Source: Pegoplata infirma
Taxonomy: Eukaryota; Arthropoda; Insecta; Diptera; Anthomyiidae
Direction of reading: 5' to 3'
NCBI GenBank assembly: GCA_963921195.1
Contig: OY992537.1
Coordinates: 146,578,275-146,642,274 of the forward strand
DNA length: 64,000 bases
Shown here: one piece after another, positions 12,101 to 23,303 of the stretch
Layout of the letters: each line of letters begins with the position of its first letter
How positions within the stretch are numbered: position 1 is the stretch's first letter
Position numbers and translations under genes: made by a program
The notes under the pieces: generated by a model
The model's input: only the letters and a program-made list of their open reading frames with translations
The model's database searches: none
Told to the model about the DNA's origin: nothing

Positions 12101-12881
12101 CAGTGTTCGAAAAAAAACAGTACGTTATTTAACGTTCCGTTCCAAGAACACATTCACTAAAAAGTTTTTTAGTGGTTGTGAAGGTGTTCGCAAACAGAAT
12201 TCCGAACGTTATGCCTGCGAGTTGAAGAACAGAAACTTTACGATAACGTACCGAACTAGGTTTGAAACAAAATAAAGTTCTTTTAGTGTTCTGCTTGCGA
12301 ACTTTTGAGTCATTTTTTTTTTAATTTAAAATGGCGATATCTCGAAAACTAAGCAAGATAGAGCAAAACGGAGCACATTTTTGGTTCTTGGGATCTCCAT
12401 AGTATCGCTAGGCCTCTACACATGGGTGGACCCCATTGGGTCCTTATTTTGAATCTAAAAAAGTTAGCATTCCGGGAAATTTAAAAATGCACATATCTCG
12501 CTAAATACTGCCGACACGACATAAAGTCTAAAAGCGGTCATGTACTACGAGACAAGATCCACAAAAATGCTTTTAGACTTTTCATCGTGTCGGCAGTATT
12601 TAGCGAGATATGTGCATTTTTAAATTTCCCGTTCGCAAACAGAACACTAAAAGAACTTTATTTTGTTTCTAACCTGTAGTTCGGTACGTTATCGTAAAGT
12701 TTCTGTTCTTCAACTCGCAGGCATAACGTTCGGAATTCTGTTTGCGAATACCTTTACAACCACTAAAAAACTTTTTAGTGAATGTGTTCTTGGAACGGTA
12801 CGTTTCGATAACGTACGGTCGCTCCATAGTTCCGTATAGAACACTAACGTACCGTACGTTAAAGTTTTTTTTCAAACCCTG
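12101..12881. mobile_element. hAT foldback element, 781 bp
   Basis: Left end CAGTGTTCGAAAAAAAAC; right end, read inward, CAGGGTTTGAAAAAAAAC. Flanks ATCAAAAT (12093-12100) and ATTAAAAT (12882-12889) match at 7 of 8. The intact arm of the host foldback shows the uninterrupted site. Most of the element is palindromic: a second inverted pair, 'GCACATATCTCGCTAAATAC' (12489-12508) with its mirror (12595-12614), sits inside. The centre carries a cassette also found in two MITEs at 15483 and 35999. Confidence 0.82.
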
Positions 12882-13840
12882 ATTAAAATTATTGAATTAA
12901 TTATTTATGACTATTTTGAATACAAAAATGTGTTTTTTTTTTTTATTTGTGAAAAACATTAAAATTTTGGTAGGGGACATTTTTGGTTGCATGCACATAA
13001 GGGTTATAGATGTCCAAAAATATGTATGTTTCAAAATTAAGTCAATATGATTAAATAAAATATTATACAACACAATATTCAACACAAACATGATTTTGCA
13101 ACCATTAATTTCATTAAACAGTAGTTAAAACCTAAAAAAACTCAGTACGGGACACATTTGGCCGCTGACCGATTAGGGTTAAAGATATCCTATAAATCTA
13201 TCGTTTCAAAACTAAGTTACCATGATCAAATGGAATAAGATAGAGCATAATATTGGTCAATTTGTACAATAATGTAGTTTATAAAAAATGAAAACTCAAA
13301 AAAATGGCAAAAAATACGATTTCCTTGAAATCCGCTCAATTGAAACCGCTCCCCAAAAAAAACTACCGAACGGCTTTTCGCAAAAATTTAAATCTTTAGT
13401 CTTATGATGTTTTCAATAACATTGAGTAATAAAATCGATATATTTTGCAATTTTAATAAAAAATAAAAATTAAATTAAAAAAAAAGTGGTTTTTAGAACC
13501 GCGTCAAAATTATGATTTTTTTTTGTATCTTAAATAAAAATATGTTAATGATGGCATAGAATTCCAATATTTAATACATAAGTTATTAGTATCAAATGCA
13601 ATAATTTTTTTTTTTTTATTAAGCAAGAAAATGAAATTTATATTTTTAAAATTTTTTTGAAAATTTGGCCATTTTGACCAAAATCTCAATTTTGACCACC
13701 GATGCGCTAATAGAGTTTTTGATCGATTAAAAAGTTGTCTTCCATAAAATGCTTATATTACCCCATTACCACTTTCCCGCACTAAGGACAATCGATCCTT
13801 AGACTTTGTAGGATTTCGACCCAGTCTAATATATATATAT

Positions 13841-14923
13841 TAGAGTGTCCCATATTTTGAAAATATTGGAAATGTTGTGACGGTACCCGCGATTTTCTTT
13901 TTCTTTTTGACTTAAAAATAACTGAGGAAAATTTTACGCCCCTACGACCACGCCTTCCCTACGCGACGGGACCTCAAAGAGCGGGGCCTAAAAAATCCTT
14001 TTTCCATACAAACCAAAAAATTTTTTTTGGATTTTTAATTTTTTTGGTATTAATTATTATATTAATTGGTTAACTTATTCACGACAAAAATTTGATTTTG
14101 GTGGGATAAGACTTTCAGCTCTAAAAAATTTTTGGAAAAGAAAATTTAGAGCCGCATGGGTCCTACGGTAAAAAATTTTTAAAAAATATTTTTTTTTAAT
14201 TATTGACAAGCAACGGTTTTAGTTGCTATGTTGTTTTAAATGATATATAATCATAAAAAAATATTATTTGTATCTATGACATCTGTATCATGTTTAGAAC
14301 ACGAAGGGTAAAAAATGCATTTTTAAGTTTTTCGAAAAAGATATCACAGATATGAATAATATTTTTTTTTTAATATATATGTACAATTAAAAGCAGCATA
14401 CCAACTAAAACCGTTGCTTGTTAAAATAATTTTTTTTTTTTAATTTTAACCGTAGTTGGGTCCTACGGTAAAAATTTTTTTTCGAAAAAGGTAAAGATGT
14501 CACAGATATGAATAATATTTTTTTTTTTTTGAATATATATCATTAAAAGCAACATAACAACTAAACCCGTTGCTTGTCAAAACTAAAAAAAAATATTTTT
14601 TAAAAATTTTTTACCGTAGGACCCCAACGGCTCTAATTTTTTTTTTTTCAAAAAATTTTTTAGAGCTGAAAGCCTTATTCCACCAAAATATAACCAAGTA
14701 ATATAATAATTAATAACAAAAAAATTAAAAATCAAAAAAAAAATTTTTTGGTTTGTATGGAAAAATGATTTTTAAGGCCCCACTCTTTAAGGCCCCGTCG
14801 CGTAGGGAAGGCGTGGTCGTAGGGGCGTAAAATTTTTCGTGAGTTATTTTTAAGTCAAATGGTCAAAAAATGAGCGGGTACCGTCTCAACATTTTAAACA
14901 TTTCCAAAATAAGGGACACTCTA
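13841..14923. mobile_element. Foldback element, 1083 bp, inserted in a TA tract
   Basis: Ends are TAGAGTGTCCC and GGGACACTCTA, flanked by ATATATAT on both sides. The arms pair over several hundred bases: 'CTACGACCACGCCTTCCC' at 13944-13961 has its mirror at 14806-14823. Toward the centre, 'GGTCCTACGGTAAAAA' and 'AGCAACGGTTTTAGTTG' recur in both orientations. The TAGAG terminus and 8-bp-compatible flanks fit hAT, but the TA-repeat target makes the duplication ambiguous. Confidence 0.8.
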
Positions 14924-14933
14924 ATATATATAT

Positions 14934-15482
14934 TAGACTGATTTTTTTGTTTGTATGAAAATTTTTTTTTTTTTTGAATTTCAAAAAAGTGTATGCGAAA
15001 TATAGTAAAACTAGGTCAAAAAATACGATTCTGAAATTTTTGGCCAAATCGGACCACGGGATCACGAAGCGCATCGCGGTCAAAGTTTCAGAACCCTAGA
15101 GCAAATCGGAAAAAAAATTACATACTTATCACTTTTCTGACTAATTTCCCTGTGCTGAGTTCAAAAAAGTTAAAGTTTTTGAAATCGAATAATAAGTTTT
15201 TGAGATATCACGATAATAAGTTTTTGAGATATCACAATTGTAATTGCCTTGTCAAACAATTTAAATTATCATAGACAAAAACCGTAAAGCAAATACAACT
15301 CTAAAAACGATTTTTTTCTTAGTATTTGCTACTGCCATCTCTTGTCATGTATGAATAATGTCAATTATTTAAATTTAACGGATTTTAATAATCAAAGTCA
15401 AGGAGTACCAGATGTTTAAAATAAATCATGTAAAGTGAGAGCCTACTATCGCCGATTTTCATAATCTTATTTCTCTGTTTTA
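14934..15482. mobile_element. Third TAGACTG-type element start in the same TA tract (partial)
   Basis: Directly after the previous element and its ATATATAT flank the sequence restarts with TAGACTGATTTTTTTG, resembling the first foldback's terminus. No matching inverted end was found, so it is truncated or its partner is diverged. It includes the left copy of a ~110-bp direct repeat (15014-15125). Confidence 0.45.
15014..15125 (+). repeat. Direct repeat, left copy (partner 16373-16484)
   Basis: Both copies read GTCAAAAAATACGATTCTG, then 'CCAAATCGGACCACGGGATC' and 'GAACCCTAGAGCAAATCG'. They flank a segment containing the MITE at 15483-16367 and are nearly identical over about 110 bases. Confidence 0.75.
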
Positions 15483-16367
15483 CACTCACAAAAAAAACTG
15501 TAATGTTAGCAAAAAAAGCTTGTAAACCTACAAGAAAATTTGCTGATTTTGAACCCACAATTTTTTGGTAAAGTTAGCAAAAATGATTTGCCAAAAATTA
15601 GTTAACTAAAATTTTTTTTTTATTTCAACTTAGTTCATACACATTTGAGGACCCCATTGGGGTCGGACCCGATAGGTCCAGACCCCGATGGGACTAGACC
15701 TAGTTGGGTTCCTTAAAAATCGTCATAGTTTTTGATCCAAAATTTGTGACCGTTTCGCTCCACCTTGCTTAGTTTTTGAGATACATGATTTTATGGGACC
15801 ACCGGGGTTTTGAGAATTACAAAACTCGATAACTTCAAAAATATTACTCGGAGAGCTTTTGTTCTACGTGTTGAGAGCTACAAAAATGCTTTTGGACTTT
15901 TTGTTGTGTCGGCAATATTTACCGAGATATGAGCATTTTAAAATTTTCGGAAATGCTAACTTTTTTGGATCTAAAGTTAGGACCCATTAGGGTCCACACA
16001 TGTGAAGAGGACCGGCGATACTATGGGGAGCCCGAGAACCAAAAATGGCCTCCATTTTGCTCTTAATGGCTTAGTTTCTAAAATAGCGCCATTTAAAGTT
16101 TTCTGAAAATAAAAAAAAATTACCATTTATTTTTGCTAATATTAGCAAAATAGCTTTTAAAAATTTGGTCAAATTTTTAAAAGCTATTAGCAAATAAATT
16201 TAGCAAAAAAAATTAGTTTAAATTTTGTTTAAAATTGCTAATGCGCTAAATGAAGTTTAAAAGATATTTTTGCTAACATGCTAATCTCAACTAAAAATTT
16301 GCTAAAAGTTAGCTAACCAGCATTAGCAAAAAAAATTAGTAAATCTACTAATGTATTATTTTGAGTG
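15483..16367. mobile_element. CACT..AGTG MITE carrying the 'ATATCTCG' cassette, 885 bp
   Basis: Ends are CACTCACAAAAAAAACTG and TATTATTTTGAGTG, flanked by TA (15481-15482, 16368-16369). The outer thirds consist of TTAGCAAAA/TTTTGCTAA words. The middle (about 15640-16100) is a different kind of sequence, with 'GACCCCATTGGGGTC' and 'TATTTACCGAGATATG', homologous to the centres of the elements at 12101-12881 and 35999-37046. Confidence 0.8.
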
Positions 16368-16372
16368 TATAT

Positions 16373-17130
16373 GTCAAAAAATACGATTCTGAAATTTTTG
16401 GCCAAATCGGACCACGGGATCCCGAGGCGCTTCGTGGTCAAAGTTTCTGAACCCTAGAGCAAATCGAAAAAAAAAATTACATACTTCAGACTTTTCATAT
16501 CACTTTTCTATTTTAACTTAAGGCGTGTTTTTTTCGAGTTTTTTATATGTAACTACAACTACTTGTAAAAAACGGTACACTACTTAACTTTACTATTTTT
16601 GGCAACACTTTTTTTCTTTGAAATGTACTTGGTATCACTTTATGTTTATTATTTTTTATTAAACTTATTTTTACTTAATTTATAAAATTGATTACATCAT
16701 TGAAACACTTATTTTTTTTGTTGAGAATTTAAATTAATCAAACTTATTTTTGGATTTGTTTTTATTTTTTATTTGACTTTTCAAAATAAAAAAACAGTGT
16801 TGGTAAGTGATATAAACGAAAATTTCAAGATTTGGCACCACTTTTATAAATACTTAACTTTTAAGAATATAAAAATATCCCTACTTATGAAGTGTATATC
16901 TACTTAAATTTGTATGGGAATTTTATAACAAATTCGAAAAACACACCTTTAATTAATATTTTAACTTAATTAACTGTCATTTAATTTTAGAAAATAATAG
17001 AAATTTTCTTATAATTTCACTGATTCTTTTTCAGAAGTTCAGATTGTTTATCCGAAATTAGCAGATTTTTCTGCTAAAATCAGAAGATTTTCAATCTGAA
17101 ATCCGCAGAAAATTCTGATGTCTTTAAAGG
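16373..17130. other. Right copy of direct repeat, then unassigned A+T-rich DNA
   Basis: 16373-16484 is the right copy of the direct repeat. After that there is no gene. The stretch 17034-17115 holds inverted words such as TCAGATTG/CAATCTGA and CTGCTAAAATCAG. Confidence 0.5.
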
Positions 17131-17794
17131 GTGATTCCATGTCAAACCGCACGAAAACTGTGATTTTCGGATTTGTCACCTCCGATTTAAATGAAATTCG
17201 CAAAAAATATTTCACATGCGTTGTTTTCATAAAATGATTACCTTACAGGCTCTAAAAAATTTTAGTTTTCGAAATATGGCGTCTTGAAAATTGGCAAAAA
17301 CGTCAAATTTTCAATATGGTGCACATACAAAGTCACCCATAACTTTAAAACTATAAAACCCACAATTACCAAATAGGTACCATTTGAAAGCTGAAAGGAT
17401 TACCTTAAAAGTGACATGCACAATTTTTTCTTGTAATGAAAGGTCAAAGGTCATATTTCAATGTCTAATGTTCAAAGACCTATATCTCAAAATCCGATAT
17501 TTTTTAAATTCTCAAAAAAATATATGATAACAATCAAGTCTTTCCCTACATTTGTATCAAAACTTCAGGGTGGACACTCATATGGTTCCAAAGTTACAGA
17601 AGAAAATGTGCTCGAAGGCAAGGTTTTTTCTACGAGTTTTCTACGAGAGCAATATCAACCTCACTTCATACTTTCTTTCAACTTTTTTGTCTCTTACATT
17701 ATTTCGCAAGGGTTACCAACATGATCTGGAATTGCAGACACAAATGAAGGAATTTGCATTTTCTGTTTCGATTTTATTTGATTTTTTCTGTAAG
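17131..17794. other. Unassigned repeat-like segment beginning AGGGTGATTCCATG
   Basis: The sequence changes character at about 17128 ('AGGGTGATTCCATGTCAAAC'), suggesting a transposon end. No mirrored end was found before the MITE dimer. Two overlapping frames at 17461-17836 (87 and 94 codons) show no recognisable domain. Confidence 0.35.
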
Positions 17795-17796
17795 TA

Positions 17797-18584
17797 CACT
17801 CATAATAATAACTCTGTAAAATACTCTGTAAAATGACTGTAATCTCAATTCAATGGATATTTGACAGAGTTTTCTGTCAAAATACAGATTTAAAGAAAAA
17901 ACTTTGTATTTTGTTGTGACAAAAAAACAAAGTTTCCTCTGTTATATTACTTTTTACTTTGTAATCTTAATTTTACAGATAATTAACAGAGTTTTCTGCT
18001 AAAATACAGATCTAAGCAAAATACTTCGTTTTTTTTTATAAGCAAAAAAGTTTTCCGTTTTGAGTAGTTTTTGTTACCAAACATCAAAATTTTATCTGAA
18101 ATTTTTTTTTTGAGAAAAAGTTTAAAAAGTAACAAAAAAAGTTATCAAAATTTATTTTTCAGAAATCTTATAAAAATTTTACAAAATAACATGCATTTAA
18201 CTAAACTCTGTAAATTTACAGAGTTTTTTTTGTAATTTTTTTTTGCATCAAATATATGTAAATTTCATAGTTTTCCTTGCTAAATGGTGGTTTATTTAAC
18301 CAATATTTTACTAGAAACTCTGTAAATTAACAGTTTTTTTTTGTCCAAATCATTTTACAGAGTTTTATGGTAAAATTACAGAGTTTTCTCTGTAAAAAAG
18401 CTTTCATATTTAACCAATATTTTACTATAAACTCTGTAAATTAACAGTTTTTTTTTCTGTCAAAATCCTTTTACAGAGTTTTTTAGTAAAATTACCAAGA
18501 AATGTTGTTAGCTGGAAAAGTATGGTGTACTCTGTTAAATTAGCAGAGTTTTTCTGTAATTTAACAGAGTTATTATTTTGAGTG
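17797..18584. mobile_element. Family D MITE, copy 2 (first unit of a tandem dimer)
   Basis: It starts CACTCATAATAATAACTC after TA (17795-17796) and ends TTATTATTTTGAGTG at 18584. The next unit starts immediately (GAGTG|CACTC) with no intervening TA. The interior carries CTCTGTAAATTAACAG and TTTTACAGAG words. Confidence 0.85.
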
Positions 18585-19375
18585 CACTCATAATAATAAC
18601 TCTGTAAAATACTCTGTAAAATGACTGTAATCTCAATTCAACAGATATTTGACAGAGTTTTCTGTCAAATTACAAATTTAAAGAAAAAACTTTGTATTTT
18701 GTTGTGACAAAAAAACAAAGTTTCCTCCGTTATATTACTTTTTACTTTGTAATCTTAATTTTACAGATAATTAACAGAGTTTTCTGCTAAAATACAGATC
18801 TAAGCAAAATACTTCGTATTTTTTTATAACCAAAAAGTTTTCTGTTTTGAGTAGTTTTTGTTTTTGTTACCATACATCAACATTTTATCCGTAATTTTTT
18901 TTTTGAGAAAAATTTGAAAAAGTAGCAAAAAAAGTTATCAAAATTTAATTTTCAGAAATCTTATAAAAATTTTACAAAATAACATGCATTTAACTAAACT
19001 CTGTAAATTTACAGAGTTTTTCTGTAATTTTTTTTTTCATCAAATATGTGTAAATTTCATAGTTTTCCTTGCTAAATGGTAGTTTATTTAACCAATATTT
19101 TACTAGAAACTCTGTAAATTTACAGTTTTTTTTTGTCCAAATTATTTTACAGAGTTTTATGGTAAAAATACAGAGTTTTCTCTGTAAAAAAGCTTTCATA
19201 TTTAACCAATATTTTACTATAAACTCTGTAAATTAACAGTTTTTTTTCTGTCAAAATCATTTTACAGAGTTTTTTAGTAAAATAACCAAGAAATGTTGTT
19301 AGCTGGAAAAGTATGGTGTACTCTGTTAAATTAGCAGAGTTTTTCTGTAATTTAACAGAGTTGTTATTTTGAGTG
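18585..19375. mobile_element. Family D MITE, copy 3 (second unit of the dimer)
   Basis: Same orientation as the preceding unit and nearly the same sequence and length (791 vs 788). It ends TTGTTATTTTGAGTG and is followed by CA instead of TA. The shared small changes (for example CACTCATAATAAT in place of CACTCAAAATAAT) show that the two units derive from each other and not from independent insertions. Confidence 0.85.
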
Positions 19376-19790
19376 CAGAAATGTCTATAATTATTTTTTT
19401 TTTATTTAATTTATTGTAAATAAATTTAAAAAATACATCACCATTTCAAAGTTTTTTTTATATAAGGGGATTTATCGTATAATTATCAATTTATAGTAAA
19501 TAATTCGATAAAATAGGTATTCATTTTGGGCCATTTTGCTTTAAAACCAGTATTTGATTTTTATTGGTATCCCAAATTAAAACCAAAAATTTTAGTGAGA
19601 TACATAAAAAAGTTCCTGCTTAAAAATTATTTTTTATTGATTTTTTTAAACATCCTAGACTGTTTTTTTATAAGATCAAATAATAAAAATAACAAAGTTT
19701 TTGAAAAATATTAAAAAAACAAAAAAAAAAAAAATTTAAGTACCCAAAAAAAAAATTTAAGATTTTTGTTATTAACGGGGTATATACTTA
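19376..19790. other. A+T-rich spacer, no gene
   Basis: Low-complexity A/T with poly-A runs near 19715-19755. The 62-codon frame at 19526-19714 has no recognisable domain. Confidence 0.4.
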
Positions 19791-19908
19791 GGCCCTTATT
19801 CATATTGAAATTAACAAACTTATAACAGGTTTATAAAACGAATTTCGTATGGAAATCTGTTTTATAAACCTGTTATAAAGTGTTCAAATTTGAATATGAA
19901 TAAGGGGC
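19791..19908. mobile_element. Harbinger-like MITE, 118 bp
   Basis: Left end GGCCCTTATTCATAT; right end ATATGAATAAGGGGC. TTA flanks both sides (19788-19790, 19909-19911). Inside is a second inverted pair, TATAACAGGTTTATAAA with its mirror, so the element is one long hairpin. Short G/C-rich ends with a TTA duplication fit PIF/Harbinger. A related element lies at 55823-55939. Confidence 0.7.
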
Positions 19909-20084
19909 TTAGAAATAAAGCAAGTATTAAACGTGTTTACTTAAAACTTATATTAAATAAACTTATTTTCGTAGTGCAATAGAAAATAAGTGTTGCCAAT
20001 GTTTTGTTTTAGCAGTTTTTATGTATTTTTATATTTTTGACTATATTTAAAAAAAGAATATATTTACAAGATTTTTTGTTACCG

Positions 20085-20350
20085 CAAGCAACTCAACGAA
20101 ATTTGGCACACTTATTAACGCCATTTTAGTTAATCTATATTGAAAATTTGGGAGCATTTGAAAGATTTTTAAAAGATTTACAGCGATTTCAAGAAAAAGG
20201 ATATATGGCAGCCACGCGAGTCCTTGCTCAGATTAATATACAAATGTTGTACGTCGATAGTTATCTAAATTCTTAAGACAATAACTAAGTTTAGTAATTT
20301 TATAGTTTTTGAGGCTAAAACTCCACTTTTAAATTTCAGGATATACGACA
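20085..20350 (+). repeat. Dispersed repeat, copy 1 (partner 45480-45745)
   Basis: The shared landmarks 'AAAAAGGATATATGGCAG', 'GAGTCCTTGCTC' and a later 'TTTCAGGA' occur in the same order and spacing in both copies. No coding sequence is visible. Confidence 0.6.
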
Positions 20351-20499
20351 GGTACAAATGAACCATTTATTATGATAGTGAGGTAAGTCACATTTTCAAA
20401 AAAACTGAGTTAATGATAGGTTTGCATAAAGTTTAATGGTATTTTTTTATAAAGAAAAAAAGTTCAAAGAAAATGCTAAAAACTTCTGAGAATTTCATG

Positions 20500-20625
20500 G
20501 GAGAAGTTTTGCTAGTTAACGATTTATCAAGACCTTAATGAATTTTACTCTTAAATAGTCCTATAGTTTGATCCTAAACTAATTTTGTTACAGAACTGTG
20601 AGATGAGATAAACAAAATTTTACTA
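20500..20625 (-). repeat. ~195-bp satellite unit, reversed orientation
   Basis: Sequence such as 'AGTCCTATAGTTTGATCC' and 'TTTGTTACAGAACTGTGAGA' is the reverse complement of the satellite units at 27137-27831. It abuts the 21-bp minisatellite. Confidence 0.6.
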
Positions 20626-20634
20626 CACCTTTTC

Positions 20635-21713
20635 CAATTGAAATTCAGAAAAGATCAATTGTAATTCAGAAATCACAATTGAAATTCAGAAATCCCAATT
20701 GAAATTCAGAATAGCCCAATTGAAATTCAGAAATCATAATTGAAATTCAGAAAAGCCCAATTGAAATTCAGAAATCACAATTGAAATTCAGAAAAGCACA
20801 ATTGAAATTCAGAAATCACAATTGAAATTCAGAAAAGCCCAATTGAAATTCAGAAAAGCACAATTGAAATTCAGAAAATCAGAATTGAAATTCAGAAAAG
20901 CACAATTGAAATTCAGAAAAGCCCAATTGAAATTCAGAAAAGCACAATTGAAATTCAGAAATCGTAATTGAAATTCAGAAAAACCCAATTGAAATTCAGA
21001 AAAGATCAATTGAAATTCAGAAATCGTAATTGAAATTCAGAAAATCACAATTGAAATTCAGAAAAGCACAATTGAAATTCAGAAAAGCACAATTGAAATT
21101 CAGAAAAGCCCAATTGAAATTCAGAAATCGTAATTGAAATTCAGAAATCGTAATTGAAATTCAGAAAAACCTAATTGAAATTCAGAAAATCGCAATTGAA
21201 ATTCAGAAAAGCACAATTGAAATTCAGAAAAACGCAATTGAAATTCAGAAAAGCCCAATTGAAATTCAGAAAAGCACAATTGAAATTCAGAAAATCACAA
21301 TTGAAATTCAGAAAAGCCCAATTGAAATTCAGAAATCGTAATTGAAATTCAGAAAAGCCCAATTGAAATTCAGAAAATCACAATTGAAATTCAGAAAATC
21401 ACAATTGAAATTCAGAAAAGCCCAATTGAAATTCAGAAAAACACAATTGAAATTCAGAAAAGCACAATTGAAATTCAGAAAAGCACAATTGAAATTCAGA
21501 AAAGCCCAATTGAAATTCAGAAAACCACAATTGAAATTCAGAAAAGCCCAATTGAAATTCAGAAATCGTAATTGAAATTCAGAAAAGCCCAATTGAAATT
21601 CAGAAAAGCACAATTGAAATTCAGAATATCACAATTGAAATTCAGAAAAGCCCAATTGAAATTCAGAAATCACAATTGAAAATCAGAAATCACAATTGAA
21701 ATTCAGAAAATGT
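20635..21713. repeat. 21-bp minisatellite, roughly 50 copies
   Basis: The unit is GAAATTCAGAAAAGCCCAATT with 20- and 22-bp variants (AAATCGTAATT, AAAATCACAATT). Runs of 21-bp units stay open in one frame on each strand, giving repeated LNFNCAF-type translations on the minus strand and KFRKAQL-type on the plus strand at 20809-21613. These are a by-product of the period being divisible by three. The 20-bp variants break the frames. It sits inside the ~195-bp satellite environment. Confidence 0.9.
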
Positions 21714-22309
21714 AAACAAACCAATTATTAGTCACCACTACAAACATAGACACATTATGCAAATGCAGTACAGAAATGTGTATATGAGAGTATCTAACTT
21801 TATTCTCTTGCTACGTATTGTAGAGAGCAGACAATACACTCATAAAATGCTTAAGGTAACATCAAGTGAAACTGACTTTATTATTTTTCTTTAAAACTAA
21901 ATTTTCATTAATGCATTTGTCAAGGTAGAGTAAATATTTTTGTTCACTATATTAATTAATTTACAAAAAATAATAAAAATTCAGTTAAACTAAATTTTAC
22001 ATACGGGTCAGTCTTAGTGAAATCAATCAAAAATAGCTAAAAATTTTCGTGACCCCCTCCGATTTTGATGAAATTTGGTTTAGTTGTAGCACTAAGTGAT
22101 AAACTAATGCACACTTATTTTCAGCCCTCTAAGTAAACAGTGGGCGAAAACACGGAGGGTCAAAATTTCCCCTAAAATCTCCCAATCGCGACACTTTACA
22201 CCGTAAAAACTTAATATCGTTGGTTCTATTATAGCTAGAAAGCCCATTTTTGGTTTGTTTTGAAGCTCATAATATGCTCTATAAGACCTACCATAACCAA
22301 AAGGTCGTG
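21714..22309. other. Spacer and unpaired left shoulder of a foldback
   Basis: 21714-22002 is A+T-rich without recognised features. From about 22003 the sequence ('GACCCCCTCCGATTTTGATG' at 22051-22070) leads into the left arm of the inverted repeat at 22310-23263 and has no counterpart on its right side. Confidence 0.4.
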
Positions 22310-23263
22310 ATAAAGGGAGGAGAAAATGGGGATGATGGTATCCCCCGATTTTTTTTTTACTTGATAATCTTATAGAGAAAGTCCTAAAGAATATATTCTC
22401 AAATTTTTAAGTTGGGACAACAATGGGATCGCTCAAAATCAATTTTTCACAATTTTCCCCAAAATCTCCAAATCGCAACACTCTTTAACCTTAAAAATTT
22501 AATATCATAAGTGCTTATGTAGCTACAGAGCCAATTTTTTTTGTTTTAAAGCTTATAATACGCTCTACAAGACATACCAAAACCAAAAAAATTTCCAAAA
22601 AAAGGAATTGGTGCCCCCTTATTTGAAGGTCGTGGCAAAGGGTGGAGGAAATGGGGGGAAAGTATCCCCCGATTTTTTTTTTACTTGGGATTCTCAAAGT
22701 GCAAGTCCTAATGAACATAGTTATTTTATGTTGGGACAACAATGGGATCGACCAAAATCAAAATTTTTCAAAATTTTCCCCCAAAATCATCAAATCGCGA
22801 CATTCTTGCGCCTCCCATTGTAGTCCCAAGATAAAAATTTCAGGATATGCTCTCTAGAACTTACTCTTTAAAAAAAAAAAAAGGTAAAAAAAAATTGGGG
22901 GATACTATCCCCCGATTTCCCCCACCCCTTGCCACGATCTTATAATACAAGAGGCACCCCTAATTTTTTTTAATTTTTTTTTGGTAATAGTAATATTGTT
23001 GGGCATATTAAGAGCTTTAAAACAAACCAAAATGGACTCTGTAGCTACAATACAGTCCACGATATTAAATTTGTAATGGGCAAGAGTGTCGCGATTTGGA
23101 GATTTTGGGGGAAATTGTGAAAAATTTTGATTTTGAGTGATCCCATTGTTGTCCCAACTTAAAAATTTGAGAATATATTCTTTAGGACTTTCTCTATAAG
23201 ATTATCAAGTAAAAAAAAATCGGGGGATACCATCATCCCCATTTCTCCTCCCTTTATCAAAAT
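22310..23263. mobile_element. Foldback / inverted repeat, ~950 bp
   Basis: 'GGGATGATGGTATCCCCCGA' (22329-22348) and 'CAACAATGGGATCGCTCAAA' (22419-22438) are mirrored near 23220-23250 and 23138-23158. A third, weaker repeat of the same module (22640-22800 and 22890-22950) fills the centre. The right arm stops abruptly at 'CCTTTATCA' where the ~195-bp satellite resumes; the left arm continues ~300 bp further, so the right end is truncated. The frames at 22515-22857 are arm artefacts. Confidence 0.7.
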
Positions 23264-23303
23264 TTATTGTAGTGTTAAAAATAACTTAATAATCGCTGAT
23301 TGA
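23264..23303 (-). repeat. ~195-bp satellite fragment, left of the hAT nest
   Basis: 'GTAGTGTTAAAAATAACTTA' and 'ATAATCGCTGAT' are the reverse complement of the unit seen at 27327-27365. The same unit continues at 27019 after the nested insertions. Confidence 0.7.

Larger units (their letters stand above)
8251..13828. mobile_element. Giant foldback element, ~1.25-kb inverted arms, with three later insertions
   Basis: The left end TAGACTGGGTCGAAATCC (8251) is mirrored by GGATTTCGACCCAGTCTA (ending 13828). The arms match inward to about 9900 and back from about 10680. The unpaired centre is ~0.8 kb. The left arm carries a MITE at 9407-9805; the right arm carries a type-M element at 10878-11997 and a hAT foldback at 12101-12881. 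Without these the element is about 3.3 kb. Flanks are ATATATAT on both sides, so an 8-bp duplication is possible but cannot be separated from the TA tract. No transposase frame is visible; the ORFs are arm fragments. Confidence 0.85.

Noticed and set aside
20809..21613. Open frames of 60-94 codons on both strands
   Set aside because: They are produced by the 21-bp minisatellite period being a multiple of three; no independent coding signal.
20635..21713. CRISPR-like direct repeats
   Set aside because: Units are contiguous with no unique spacers and the context is eukaryotic; it is a minisatellite.
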